64,000 nt of DNA, from the NCBI GenBank assembly GCA_008828725.1, contig MEHQ01000169.1, positions 1,228,059 to 1,292,058 on the forward strand. Direction: 5' to 3'. Each line of letters starts with the position of its first letter. Within the stretch, counting starts at the first letter, position 1. The translations under genes and the position numbers were made by a program. This document shows, one piece after another, positions 33,001-44,164 of this stretch. This stretch comes from Saccharina japonica. Taxonomy: Eukaryota; Sar; Phaeophyceae; Laminariales; Laminariaceae. The notes under the pieces were generated by a model. It had not been told where the DNA came from, searched no databases, and saw nothing but the letters and a program-made list of their open reading frames with translations.

Positions 33001-36000
33001 TTCCCACGCGATAAAAACGAAGCCATGCACCGCACAACTGGGAGGAGGGGGGAGGAGTGCCGGCTATGTGACCCCGGGTCTGGGTTACGAACGGGAGGGG
33101 GCTGGAGAAGTAGGGCAACAATTATTGATGGGATGGAAAACACGAAAGAGACGCCGTGGACAAGCAAACACGGTATGCCGTGGGCTGGCGCTTGTGGCAG
33201 TACAACCAGCCGGTATACCAGGGCGATGTATCAACCAACGGAGAACCAACACACACAGTGCGGCGGGGGAAGCAACAGAGGCGGCACGTAATACGCTTCC
33301 TCAGGCATGGCACTTTCTGTGGAGTGTTCATCAGCCCCCCCCCCACAGCAGTCGCAAGCAATGTCTCCCTGGTTGGTGAAAACTCAACGTGCTCGATCCC
33401 GGCATTGTAGGGATTCGAGGGTCTATGGTCATAGACTACGGCCATGCACGGCATCAACCCCCCAGCAGCCGCTGGTGCTACTGTCGCAGTGGCGTGTCGA
33501 TATGTCGTCGTGTCTCAACAAGGAAAGGCTTTGGGCCGAAGTGCGAGCATGTCTCGCCAACCGCGACGTCTCAAAAACAGGACAGCCAGCGTTCCGTAAA
33601 AACCTCCACGGGGTGCGCGTACCGTTGCATGCACGCTCGCAAGCCACGGGCCCGCGGATCGAAAAAGGAACTACACAAACCGGAGGCATCTACTGCCCGC
33701 TCGCTTGCTTTGGGCGATGTTGATCGCCCCGCGGCATCGCCCTTATCCCTGCGCAGGGCAGCGGCAGATCTCTCCTACCCTTCCTAGCGACGTGAGGGCC
33801 GGCCCCACGCGGCACCGACATATTTTCGCTCGCATACGGAGGAGCACTGCCATCGTTGGGTCACGCACGCCGACTCTTAAGCCTCTCCCCGAATAGCGAC
33901 TCCGTGTTTACTTGTCACTACTGATGTACACAGCTCAAGGATGCCGACTCCTGTGCCCGCTCTAGAGATCTTCGCATGTAGTTACGTGCGTATCACTACA
34001 AATGTAACACAAGGAAACCGACTACCGTGCTCGAGAAAACTCACAACCCTGCCGCTTCCTCCATGCGTGCGAAGAATGGTATCCATTCCTGGATCACCTC
34101 CCAGCTGCTCCCCTGCTGGCGAGCTGGCGGAGCCTTGGCACCCACCACGGGAGTGCCAACTACCACCGCGGCTCCCCTCCCGGCTCCGCTCCCGCCCCCA
34201 CCACCACCACTCCTACTACTACTACCACCGTCACCCAGACGTGCGCGGTCTCCCGCCAGGCGGCCGACATTGTCGCCACCTGGCGAGGTCTCGCCTTGTT
34301 CGGGGGGGGGCAGTAGCGCCTTCTGGTCCCTCAGAAACGCCGCGTACATGCGCTTATCCGCTTCGAACAAAAAGTTGCACAAGGTTTTCTTCACGATGAA
34401 CGTCGGAACCTGCACGCGCGAAGGATTACGCCAGTGTTCACAGCGGCGTTACATTACGGGGGCGGTCGGGCGGGGTGGGGTGGGGGTCAAACGTTGCGTT
34501 CGGACTAGTTGTGATCCCGCTACGCTTGTACGGACCATGTTGAGGTTGATGCACCTTGTTGAGCGGCGCGTTTCTACACGAAAATGGTCGGGCGTTTCCA
34601 ATCGCGCTAGCGTGCACCATGTAGAGACGGTGACATGGCGAGAGGGGGGACTACCGAAAACAATCAATTGCGAGCCTGGAAGAGAAACACCGGGAGGGTG
34701 ACGGATGAGCACGCGCGTGAGGGGACTTGCCTCAAAAACACGCTAAACACAAACGCATAATAACCGCAGCAGAATCAATAGTCATGATAGTACCGTTGGA
34801 TAGTCATGATAGTACCGTTGAATGCACATATTGTAGTACCGTTGAATGCACATATTGTGTGTGCCCTGTTTGTTCCGTACAAAATACGACGTATGAATAG
34901 CATGATACTACCGTTGAATAGCATGATGGTACCGTTGAATAATATATAACGTGAATACCCTGTTTGCTCCATATGTGAACAACCGGTGATAGTATTGCGG
35001 TGCTGTGCATTGCGAGCGAAACAGCAACAAAGTTCTATCGGTATGCTATGTCTTCAATGGTGACAAAAAACAACAAACATCGGGTGATACTATTGCCATA
35101 CCACGTACTGTTTTGCACATTACGAGCGAACCATCAACATACTGTAGCTCTCATCTATAAGTCTTCAAGGGGTAATCGTTCGCGCTTGAGCTGGACCTGA
35201 AGAGCGGGCTGCCCTTCCAGCTGGTAGCCTTTCAGCTCCCAAGGACATTGCTCAATGGTGTGGTAGGATCGCGTCTCGTCTCCCCTCATTAGCAGCGCCT
35301 CCATATCCTGTTCAACGGAGGTTAGCGAAAACCATAAGGGAAACGGTGTCATAATGTGATCATCCACGGCCCTTGCCATCTGGATTCCGAGACTCGTACC
35401 CTCCAAAACTGCATGAAGGACTACTGCTGTAACTCTCCCTACGCGTTGCTTGCTGCGGGAATCAGAGGTCCTGGACGTCTCGGTCGATTGACACTAGTCG
35501 TGATGGGACTTGGAACCGTGTACGGAGCGCTCCGGCCAATGCACTGCCAACGCAGAAGAGCCACTCCTACCCAATCACCTCAAGTTATACTCAGCAAATA
35601 AACGTGAGGTCTATGTGGACTCAATAAAAACCAATCGAATACAAAAACGGAAGAGGCGGACTCAATGAAAACCAGTCAACGAATGAAAAGAAAATCGTAT
35701 CAAAATCAAATCAACAACTTGAAATTGATGAATCAGCGTTTCCGAAGGAAACGAGGCAGTGCCGCAACAAGCACAAAAAACGCCACCCACAGGTCTAACA
35801 CTACGACAACCCGCACTCAACGGGCACGAAGAAAGCGAGGTAAAGCCTCCCCAAAAAGAAAAATAAAGGTCCGTGGAAGGGTATAAGTTACGGTTTACCT
35901 GTGCGGCTGCGGCTTCCCCTGGCTCCAGGCGGTCTACGATGGTCACCGCACATCGCAGATAATTGCAAAACTTTGTCTGGTTGCGGTTTAACGTAGGGAG

Positions 36001-39000
36001 GTAGAACATACCCGGGGCGGGGAACGGGGGCGGGGGGAGTGAGGCGCACGCCATCTGAGCTAGAACTTAAAAGAACGAAAACCGTGGGATGGCGTCAAGA
36101 CAAGTTGTTGCATTCCTTCAGAGGGACGCCCAAACAGAGAGCCGTCAAACTTTTGGAGGGACCCCTCTCGCTTCAGCTACGTACCCGTTTACGTAGCCTA
36201 TAAGTGAAAACCAGTTGCCAATACAAACCGGCAGCAGCACGTCTTTGTTTTGCCCTTGGAGCCAGCCGTCGGCAATCGACGTAACTTCCACCCTTCTTTC
36301 TTACCGGCTACGTAAGTAAGCTTGAAAATTACCGTACACGTTTCCAACGTTCCCTTTTTTTAAGGGCTGTGCCCCTTAGGGAATAGTTTTAAGGGTTTAT
36401 GTAGCCCATGAGAAGTGCGGTGCAGTGCTCACGAAGGCCGGCTATTGGCGCGAACACACTTCCTCACAGGGGGAGAGGGCCTTCGCATCGCTTTCTTCCC
36501 TCCATGCTTAACCCATTCAGAACTGAAACAAAAAACACCACACTAATTCCAAGTAGTTTGTCCCCAAATATGTGGAAGGGGTTTAGCGTGCAGAGCGTGA
36601 CAGGGCAAGCACTATGCGAAGCTACAAGCGACACTAGGCCAAGCCGCAACGCACACAAAGGCGACGGACGACGGTCGAAGCGAAAGCGAGCACCCAACAT
36701 AAAAAAGTCGCGGAAGGGAGAACGTCACACACGCCGAAGGCAAGCGCCATCAAAAAGGGAGGGCGTCACAAACGGCCAGAAACGTTGCTCACGTCGTCTC
36801 GAAGGAAGTTGTAGAGATACGCCATCATCATGTAGGCTCTGTAAGTGTTAGTTGGCGCGGCGGGGGGGGGGGGGAGAAACCGGGGTTAAGCAGCGACCCG
36901 AGGTGTCCCATTGATCCGAAACGGTACAAGGACGACGGAGACGGAAAACAAACCACTGAGTCCATCGACTGAGTCGAGTTTTACAATATTACGGCAGGAA
37001 GAAGAATGAGACATTCAGAATAAGTATATAAGCAGAAGCGACAGACATAACAGGTACCCGAAACAGCAAACTTGAGCACGGTAGTGGCTACTCGGAGTCG
37101 GATCAGAGCGGGAGAGCGATAAAAAAATGCTCTCGTCCACTGGCAACACAGTAAACCATTTCAGCGCATCGTATATAGGATGCACACTACAGCACGCGCA
37201 GTGTCAAGCGAAAATTCACAGCATTGAGCCGCGCCACCCCAAGCGTCAAGCCGACTGCAATCGAACAACCAGGGAGTTACAACTCTTCACACGCGTTTAC
37301 AGTTACACTCGATTGCGATGCACCGCGGGAAACACCGCAGTAGCGTTTGGCAACAGAGCACGGTAGCATTTGACAACAGAGCACGGTAGCGTTTGACAAC
37401 AGAGCACGCGGTAGCATTTGGCAACAGCTGCCTGCCGTTCTCAGCACCTGGCAGCCTCAGCCGTGTTGTGGTCGAAGCAGTCCGAAAGCGCCTTCCACGC
37501 CAATCGTGCGTATGGGACCACCTGCACAGTCGCATATGCAGCAAAATCGAAAGGTACACACCCCACCGTTTCAAATCATCCACACATGGGACAGGTCATC
37601 ATCATCTAGATCACCATCTAGATCATCATCTAGATCATCTAGGTCATCATCTAGGTCATCATCTAGGTCATCATCTAGGTCATCATCTGGGTCATCATCT
37701 AGGTCATCATCTAGGTCATCATCTAGGTCATCATCTAGGTCATCATCTAGGTCATCATCTAGATCGTCATCTAAATCATCATCTGCCGTTAGGAGATCTT
37801 GTGCAGGATCTGCATGGTACATATTCGATCCAACCGACGAGAGGTATGTGCTACAGTAGCATATCATGTAGATTATACGGCTCCCAGCCGGCTATTGTAC
37901 CTACAACGACACATGTAGCGGCAGTAGACTGGTTTACCCTACATACTGTACGTACAACAGCCTACCATTGCATCAGCAGTAGATTGTTTTACCCCGTTCG
38001 CGCCGTTTGGCGGCAGATTCTTTTCCGCCGCGGCAGTTGTCGCCAGTGCCGTTTGTGCGTCTACAGAAAGGAAAAAAAACACCGGTTGGTACGAGCGACA
38101 CATGCTGTGCCAGTATCAAAACGACTAGCCCTACACAACCGAAGCACAACAGTTTCCCAAGCAATCGTCCCTCCTCAAGCCAGAACTAGCGGGCTTGCTG
38201 TATACCACAACTGACGCGCGAATTTTTTTCTTCAATTGGCGGCTCACCGTGTGCGGCGGCTGCCCCTCCACCAGAGCTCCGATGGCAATCGCGCACCACA
38301 GCGTGCACATCAGAGGGGTACCCGTGGTCTGTCCCTCCGCGGGTCCAGCCCCTGCTCCGGTCCACACCCTCGATGTTGGTGTTGCCACGGCTACTGCGCT
38401 TTCATGAGAGGTCTCTGAGCCACTCTGGCGCAAGCCACCGCCAACGCTTGCTTGTCTACCCGCGGCGGCCTTTGTGCTGCGCGAGGCGAGCATCGTTTCC
38501 ATGATTGCCTGCCGGATTTGGCTGCGTGAGACAGTATGAGTGAGGGGGGGGGGGGTACTTCATTTTCATGCATGGCCGTAGTCGTATGACCATAGACCCT
38601 CGCATCCCTACAATGCCGGGACGGAGCATATCGGGTTTTCATCGACCAGGCAGACATTGCTAGCACCAAGCGCGAAGCGCCGTGAGGTGTTGGGCGAGTC
38701 GCATGAAGGGTGAGCTGCATCATACTAAGAACCGCTTGTGAGGCGGACTTGCATATGGGGTAAAAAAAGCCACGTACGAGAGAAACCTTTGAATGGCGAT
38801 AAATGGCGGAATATGGGCAAGGAAGGTGGGCCACAAGCGAGAGCATGAGCGCTCGCTATGACACATCTGTGACGCTCTCCGCGTCCCATCAACTAGTATC
38901 AGGTAGTGTGTGTTGCTACCCACCGGCAGAGTTGCCGCCAACGAATCGCTACAACAAAATATAATGCCTGTGGTAAGCATGGCGGCGAAGAACACTATCG

Positions 39001-39291
39001 CCGGTATTGCCCACTCATTGCTGATTCCGTTCACGTACTCGTGGGCATCGTGCGCGCCTCGCTTCTTTCGAACAAGAGGAAGCGTGGGAGCACGTCAGCC
39101 AGCCGCAACCAAGTCCCTTCAAGACAAAAGTGGCAAAAACGTCCCATGTCCACTCCACGAAGCACCAGGCGTACGGAACATACCTCTCGTTCACCAGAGG
39201 CAAGAATCCGAGGGAATCGAAGAAAGTTCCCAGAAACAGGTTCTCCTTTGTGTGCACCAGCCCCGTCGCCGGAGAGGCACCGAGTCGCGCC
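30052..39291 (-). CDS. Paralogue of the Zn2Cys6 regulator (fungal-type middle region); N-terminal exons not found
   Basis: Exons on the minus strand: 39291-39184, 38521-38248, 37521-37448, 36838-36793, 35976-35899, 35307-35197, 34409-34045, 32889-32764, 31791-31624, 31171-30052. All junction phases agree and give about 823 residues from the first exon listed. Each exon aligns with its plus-strand counterpart, for example ASPATGLVHTKENLFLGTFF against ASPATGLVGMQENVFLSDYF, CTLWCAIAIGALVEGQ against CALWCAVAMGALVHGW, and YARLAWKALSDCFD against YVELAREALKECFD. Exon lengths 108, 74, 46 and 111 are identical, and 78/72 and 168/171 are close. The last exon is far longer (1,120 against 217 bases) and low-complexity: a His-Gln repeat, Gly runs and repeated PPVSF motifs. 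The first exon listed starts in phase 2, so an upstream exon must exist. It may be a regulator, or a derivative that lost DNA binding. Confidence 0.8.
32440..32725 (+). repeat. CTACAGCAG-type minisatellite
   Basis: Irregular units of GCGCTGCCTCTACAGCAG, in an intron of the minus-strand paralogue next to its exon at 32764-32889. It is open as a Gln-rich plus-strand frame, but nothing supports coding. Confidence 0.7.
32955..33140 (+). mobile_element. tRNA-derived SINE, 5'-truncated copy 4
   Basis: Only the shared 3' part: GTCGACGAAGGAAG, GTGACCCCGGGTCTGGGTTA, ending GATGGGATGG. It lies in an intron of the minus-strand paralogue. Confidence 0.55.
33300..33470 (-). repeat. Repeat family R1, copy in an intron of the minus-strand paralogue
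   Basis: AATGTCTCCCTGGTTGGTG, ATCCCGGCATTGTAGGGAT and CTATGGTCATAGAC match the family core. Relative to its host gene it is reversed compared with the copies at 13.0 and 38.6 kb. Confidence 0.65.
36507..36590 (+). repeat. MITE family M1, copy 3 (3' end degraded)
   Basis: CTTAACCCATTCAGAACTG and TTCCAAGTAGTTTGTCCCC are conserved, but the right terminus is eroded. It lies in an intron of the minus-strand paralogue. Confidence 0.6.
37595..37905 (+). repeat. 12-bp minisatellite TCATCATCTAGG plus R2 repeat tail
   Basis: About 16 near-perfect copies of a 12-base unit at 37595-37790, followed by R2-like sequence (GGATCTGCATGGTACATATTC, CGGCTCCCAGCC). It lies in an intron of the minus-strand paralogue. 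Being a multiple of three, it is open as (DDDL)n on the minus strand, but no splice sites support coding. Confidence 0.7.
38540..38765 (+). repeat. Repeat family R1, copy just upstream of exon at 38521 in the paralogue
   Basis: G tract at 38544-38555 (a C tract on the coding strand), then the family core and the block GTGAGGCGGACTTGCATATGG. It sits 22 bases before the acceptor of the exon that corresponds to exon 4 of the plus-strand gene. Confidence 0.7.
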
Positions 39292-39493
39292 CTGCCATGG
39301 TTGTTTTTACGTTTTTACGCGGCCGGTGGGAGTGGGAGTGGGAATGGGAGGAGGGTTCGTTGGAATCTGTGGCGTGTGTTGACACTATTGTGCGGAGCAT
39401 GTGGGTGGGTACAGTATCAGGCGGGCATCGTAACAATCAACCGCTCGCCGCGGTCTTGAGGGTCTGGTAGGGCATCACGAGAATGACCCGCTT

Positions 39494-39620
39494 ACCGTGT
39501 TCCTGAGGTCGTATCATAGCGATGGTAGTTGCTATTGGAAGCTTCAGTGAAAACACAAACTATTGATGGGGGTGACTTCGTTCTTGAACAGAGCGACAGA
39601 GAGCAACGCTTGTGCTTGTT
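39494..39620 (-). CDS. Possible upstream exon of the minus-strand paralogue (weak)
   Basis: A minus-strand open frame ends at a GTAAGC donor in phase 2, which is what the exon at 39291 needs. It contains C-VFTE, reminiscent of the C-VYSE after the last zinc-cluster cysteine in the plus-strand gene. However, cysteine spacing before it does not fit a Zn2Cys6 half-site, and no first-half exon was found upstream. The acceptor is not defined. It could be chance. Confidence 0.2.
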
Positions 39621-41079
39621 TGCGCGTGAAGTACGTAACGACCGACCCCAGTGAAATGAAGAAATTCGGTACAACACTATTAAAATAGCAGGCTACTTGT
39701 AAACTGTAGTGCCCCAGTGATAGACCACGATTTGCCGCTTTTACGGCCTCGAGACGGCTTCTCCTGCTCTAAATACCGCATAACCGGGCTGTCCGAAACA
39801 TGTCGGTAATAGTGTCCATCCAGCTTCCCGGGTTGAGTACGTTGGCAACTTGATCTGGGGCATCATATAATGGCATACGTACGAACTAATAATTCCCATG
39901 TACGTACAGGCAGTAGCTCAAATGAACTGTTATTATTCCTATTTATGCCAGTGTTTGCCCGCGAGAAGAGGCAATGCCACATAAAAACGGTGTCAGCAAC
40001 ACCGGAAACACTCTAGAGGGCGAACCAGGAGGGAAAAAAACGGGACATCACATTGAACACAAAAACGAAAAAAAGAACAAAAAAAACACACAACGCGAGG
40101 GTGGGAAGCGGAGTGCGCCACTATAAAAGAACGCAGGACTCGAAGAGTAGGCCAGGCCAATACGAAGGAGAAGCTACTGTACAGCTGTACAGTAGGTGCT
40201 GATTAGGGCCTTGATCACCCTCGGAGACTGCTATCGGTGGGAGGGTCAATTCTGCCCAAAGGTGCTTTTTTTGTCCCGTTTTTTAAGGATGAACCACTGA
40301 GCTCGTACAGTACTCAGTCAGCGATGAGCAAACATGTGAGAAAATCACCACCGTCACCATCGCTACCCATCACCATCAACGTCATCATCAGGTCCACGTC
40401 CGGGCCAAGCACAGCAGCCCCCCACAGTCCACAGGGGTTCCGCTGATCTATCCGTCGTCTCACTGCTTAGCCTCGGCTCTCTGCTCTCGGCCCCTACTCG
40501 CTGCGTCCATTCGCCCCCCAAAACTAGTTAACGTAATAGCCCTTTTCAAGATTCGTCTCAGATTCCCTTTTCTATTTAGATTCCTTTTCTATTTTTCCCG
40601 TCTGCCCGGTTATCGGCGTGCGCCTCTCCTCCGCCGCCTCTTCCCACGTATAATACCTTTTGCTCAGGGCTTGACTTTAAACTTTTGATGTGTTCATCCG
40701 TCCTGGAAGGACGGCTCTTCCGACTTCTCTCCCTCATATAATACCTATATGAAGAACACACCCACACACTCGTAATGCATACTCGTACTGTCTGTACATA
40801 CCGGTATTGCAGAATATTCTACTGGTATCAAAATATACTATGTATACTTCAGTATATAAATAGCATCCTATGATGGTCTAGAGGTTACCTGCTACCAGGT
40901 TAGTGTTGGATATCGAACGATAATCGAGTTCGGTATATATACCATACCGACAAACGAAAACACTATATACGTACGACGTAATCGATATATAAACTATTTC
41001 GATATTTGATACATGCAAGATTTCGTTCATAATCTGCGTAATAAACGCAGGGATGTCAGGGGATGGAGACGGCAAAACA

Positions 41080-41175
41080 CATTCGATATCATTTATCGAA
41101 AGTGCGATGCCATTTGTCGAAAGTTCGATACCTGGTTTTTCGATATATCGAAACTTGCCATCGATACGATATCTA
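41080..41175 (+). repeat. TCGA-rich foldback
   Basis: TATCGAAAGTGCGATGCC and GTCGAAAGTTCGATACC are near copies, followed by TTCGATATATCGAA, a perfect palindrome. It is close to the left side of the hAT-like element. No termini identified. Confidence 0.4.
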
Positions 41176-41293
41176 ACACTTACAGATACGTACCTGGTAC
41201 TCAGCAGCATTGCCAACAAAACCATACAACTACTGCTGCTGCCGCTTCCCAAAAACTAACTGCTGTACATAGCAAGATGTCGAGGGTTCACAC

Positions 41294-42237
41294 CAGGGTT
41301 CGAATTAGTGCTCCAGCAACATGCGCGCGTAGCGCACATCGGGCATATTTGGATGTGCGCGTAAGGCGAAAATTTTGGACGTATGTGCGTAAATGTACTC
41401 AAAATGTGCGTCTCATTCGCTCGTCTTGCAAATAACACAGACAAGCATAGACAGAACCTGCTCCACATAACTGCAATGGATGTCAGCGCGCAGGTCAACT
41501 CTGAGGAATCATCAACATGTTGAAATCAATTTATTCGCCCCCTTATCACCGCAATTTTCAGCTAGCACCCTGCAAACTCGCCTTCGCCATCTCACATGCT
41601 ATACAACACGTGCTATACAACTGCTATACAACGCTATCATCCCACCCAAAACGAAATATATTTCTCGTTCGTTCCAGTGTTTATTACTTGCGCCTTGCAA
41701 GGGCATCGTAAAAAAAAAACGTCCGCTTCACGAAGGATGTCGAGCCGCTTTGTCAGGTCAACGCCTTGTTTCCTGTACGTATAAATATACATATATCGTA
41801 GATACGTACATAGATACCAGGTTGAAACCACAAACGCGTGTTCCTCTCTATTTGCGACCATTTCAAGCCTTGTTTTATCCACGGACATACAAAACCGTCA
41901 TAAATTTGAACTCAGTCCCCTCAAAAAAGAAAGCCACCAACAAATTCGGCAGGAAATTGTCGAATAAATCACAAGAAAAAGGCCTAAAAACATTTTCGCC
42001 TGCGGCGAAAACAGACCCAATTTTTTTTCGCCTGCGGCGAAAATAGGCCCCAAAAGTTTTTTTCGCCTGCGGCAAAATGGACCCGCACAATTTTTTGGCC
42101 TGCGGCCAAAAAGTGTGCGGGGGCCTAAAAGAGATGTGCGGAAAGCCGCACATCTACTGCTTTTTGTGGTGCGCAAAAGCTGATATTTCAGAAATTTGGT
42201 GCAATTGCGCACGTTTCACCAACTAATTCGAACCCTG
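41294..42237. mobile_element. hAT-like non-autonomous DNA transposon with 8-bp target duplication
   Basis: The element starts CAGGGTTCGAATTAG and ends with the exact reverse complement, and it is flanked on both sides by GTTCACAC (41286-41293 and 42238-42245). CAGGG termini plus an 8-bp target-site duplication are hallmarks of the hAT superfamily. The 944-bp interior has no transposase frame. Its right part carries several copies of the palindrome CGCCTGCGGCG with flanking T and A runs, possibly subterminal transposase sites or foldback structure. The perfect duplication suggests a fairly recent insertion. Confidence 0.85.
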
Positions 42238-43014
42238 GTTCACACCCTTACAACCTTAGACCCTTGCCCTCTGACCACCCTGCTGGGTTACGACTTATAT
42301 CACTCGTGTCGCTAAGAACTGCTGTTTGCTTTAGTCCTCATACGTACTCGTAGCCAGTCCTTTTTCTCAACGTGGTGATTTTTTCTCTTAGTCCATCGAG
42401 TTGCCGGGACAAAAAATCTAACCGTGCCATGATATTAACAGCAGTGCGTATGCCTCCCGAAGACTTCGGCGGCTAACCCACCGGCTAAAACCCCCGTTAC
42501 CCGTCAGGAGCAGCGCCAATACCTCCAAGGTTTCGCGGCTGACGCGCATCGTGTAGAAAGCACGCGGCTTTCAACATCCGAGGACCGACGAAGACAAAGT
42601 CGATCATCGAGCACAGGGCGCAGAGTCCTGAAACATTGGAGGTTAGCTCTGCCTGGCGTGGATAACCGTAGGCGTATATTGTATAGATCCTTACTGCAGG
42701 ATATACTGACACCTGGCACAGCAGTACGTAGTCCCTTTCGACCCCTTTTGCCACTCACTGGACGTTAGTTTCGAGGGTCAAGCACTTGGAAATAGAGTCT
42801 TAACAAATATACGAGTAGGAGATTCTTGGAGGTGGAAACGATCGTCGGGGTGGAGAGTGGAGCGTTGCCTATCCGGGTGGATGTAAGGTGATATTTACTT
42901 GTGTAGAAAATACGTATCTTTAAATAAGTTAGAATTGACGAACGACGGAGTCGTAATCGAGCACAGAGTCGTATATAGCAAACATCCAAGGCTTTTCATG
43001 GCTTGTAATATTCG

Positions 43015-43400
43015 AGACGGGACGAGACTGTTTTGACATGTTTGGCGGGAAAAACAATCGGGATGGGACGGGACGGGACGGTAAAATAATGAAAAACTTA
43101 GTTGGCTAGACAAGACGGGACATGACGGTGGTTGTGAAATTTCTCGACGGGACGGGACGGTACAGTACAAGTATTTTGTTTTCATGACGGTACGGGACGG
43201 TTAATAAAAACTACCCCGTGGGCGGTACGGTAACTGAAAACTATCACGACGGGACGGGACAGTGTTGTTTTTTCGCTGGACTGGACGGACGGTAAATAAA
43301 AGTTTTCACGACGGGACGGGACGGTACACATTTGGTTTTCACCAAGAGACGGGACGGTACAATTGTTTTTTCGACCGGACGGGACGGTACATATGCCAAA
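43015..43400 (+). repeat. GACGGGACGG array
   Basis: Repeated GACGGGACGGGACGGTAC blocks spaced by T-rich sequence with TTTTCACGA or TTTTTTCG. The layout resembles subterminal arrays of hAT-type elements, but no termini were found. Confidence 0.6.
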
Positions 43401-43599
43401 CGGGAGAGGTCTCCTGAGACATTCCGATCCCGGCCCCAAGAACGGTTGCCATGCCAGCTCGAGCTGCTCTGCTTCCTGGTTGATGTGCTTCCTTTGTGGT
43501 GCTGATCGTTGGCTGTTCTTCGACTGTAGCTGTGCTGCTTGCTGTGCTGTGGAGCAGGTGGTTGCGGTTATAAGTGGTGGTTGGTGGTGCTAGCTTTTT

Positions 43600-43822
43600 T
43601 TCTCTTGCATGCACCTGGATTGCTAGCAGGGTAGGTCTTGCCTGTCGTATATGGCGTTGCATTGTCGTCTGCTCTGCTTACTGCACTGAGTGTAGTATCT
43701 CTGTATCGTAGTTTTGTGACCACAGAACTGGTACCTTTTTAGGATGAAGAATCGGCACGGACACTGGGTGTGCTGGATGTCGACGGGTAGAAAGGAAGGT
43801 TTAATGTGAAGAACACACACAA
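43600..43822 (+). repeat. Left copy of a 220-bp inverted repeat (pair with 62652-62876)
   Basis: Almost identical to the reverse complement of 62652-62876, from the T-rich CTCTTGCATGCACCTGG block to GGTTTAATGTGAAGAACAC. The differences noted are one base and a 3-base indel. Confidence 0.85.
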
Positions 43823-43954
43823 GAAGGAAAGCAGCAGCAGCAGCGGCCGCAAACGTCGGGCATCATATTTGTGTACTCTGCAGGTCAAATACGTACGTAG
43901 GTACCAGGTATACGTGAAAAAAAGTAATAACAAAATGCAAAAAAAAGTACCTTA

Positions 43955-43981
43955 TACAGCAGCAGCAGCAGCAGCAGCAGT
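43955..43981 (+). repeat. (CAG)n microsatellite
   Basis: Eight CAG/GCA units. A similar (CTG)n run occurs at 55759-55782 near the opposite inverted arm. Confidence 0.85.
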
Positions 43982-44164
43982 ATATTATATGTAAATGGTA
44001 ATGTTTGCAAAAACCGTACAGTAAGAAACAGGAAATATGGTCCAGGCTGGATTTCTTATTTGAAAGAGAGTGCTTTCTACACTAACTTCAAGATAACGCC
44101 TCTCGAATTGCTTATTTTTCTCTAAAACTCAGCCTGGCTTTCTTATTAGCCTGTTTCTTATTAG

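Larger units (their letters stand above)
39292..41285. other. Upstream region of the minus-strand paralogue, no secure gene
   Basis: Expected location of the zinc-cluster exons of the paralogue, but no CX2CX6C pattern with a basic loop was found on the minus strand. It contains A-rich tracts, a weak possible exon at 39.5 kb and a basic/Gly-rich open minus frame at 40767-40576 without a fitting splice phase. Confidence 0.4.

Noticed and set aside
37571..37867. Minus-strand (DDDL)n acidic protein frame
   Set aside because: It is a 12-bp minisatellite with a length divisible by three, inside a well-supported intron of the paralogue. No splice sites or start support coding.
41875..42212. Minus-strand frame with repeated FAAGEK-like words
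   Set aside because: Produced by the palindromes CGCCTGCGGCG inside the hAT-like element; no start, family or splice support.
42497..42990. Minus-strand frame with CALC and later cysteine as a zinc-cluster half for the paralogue
   Set aside because: Spacing is CX2CX16C without a basic loop, and similar CGACTTTGTCTTCGTCGG-type text recurs near 42950 and 47450, so it is a dispersed repeat.
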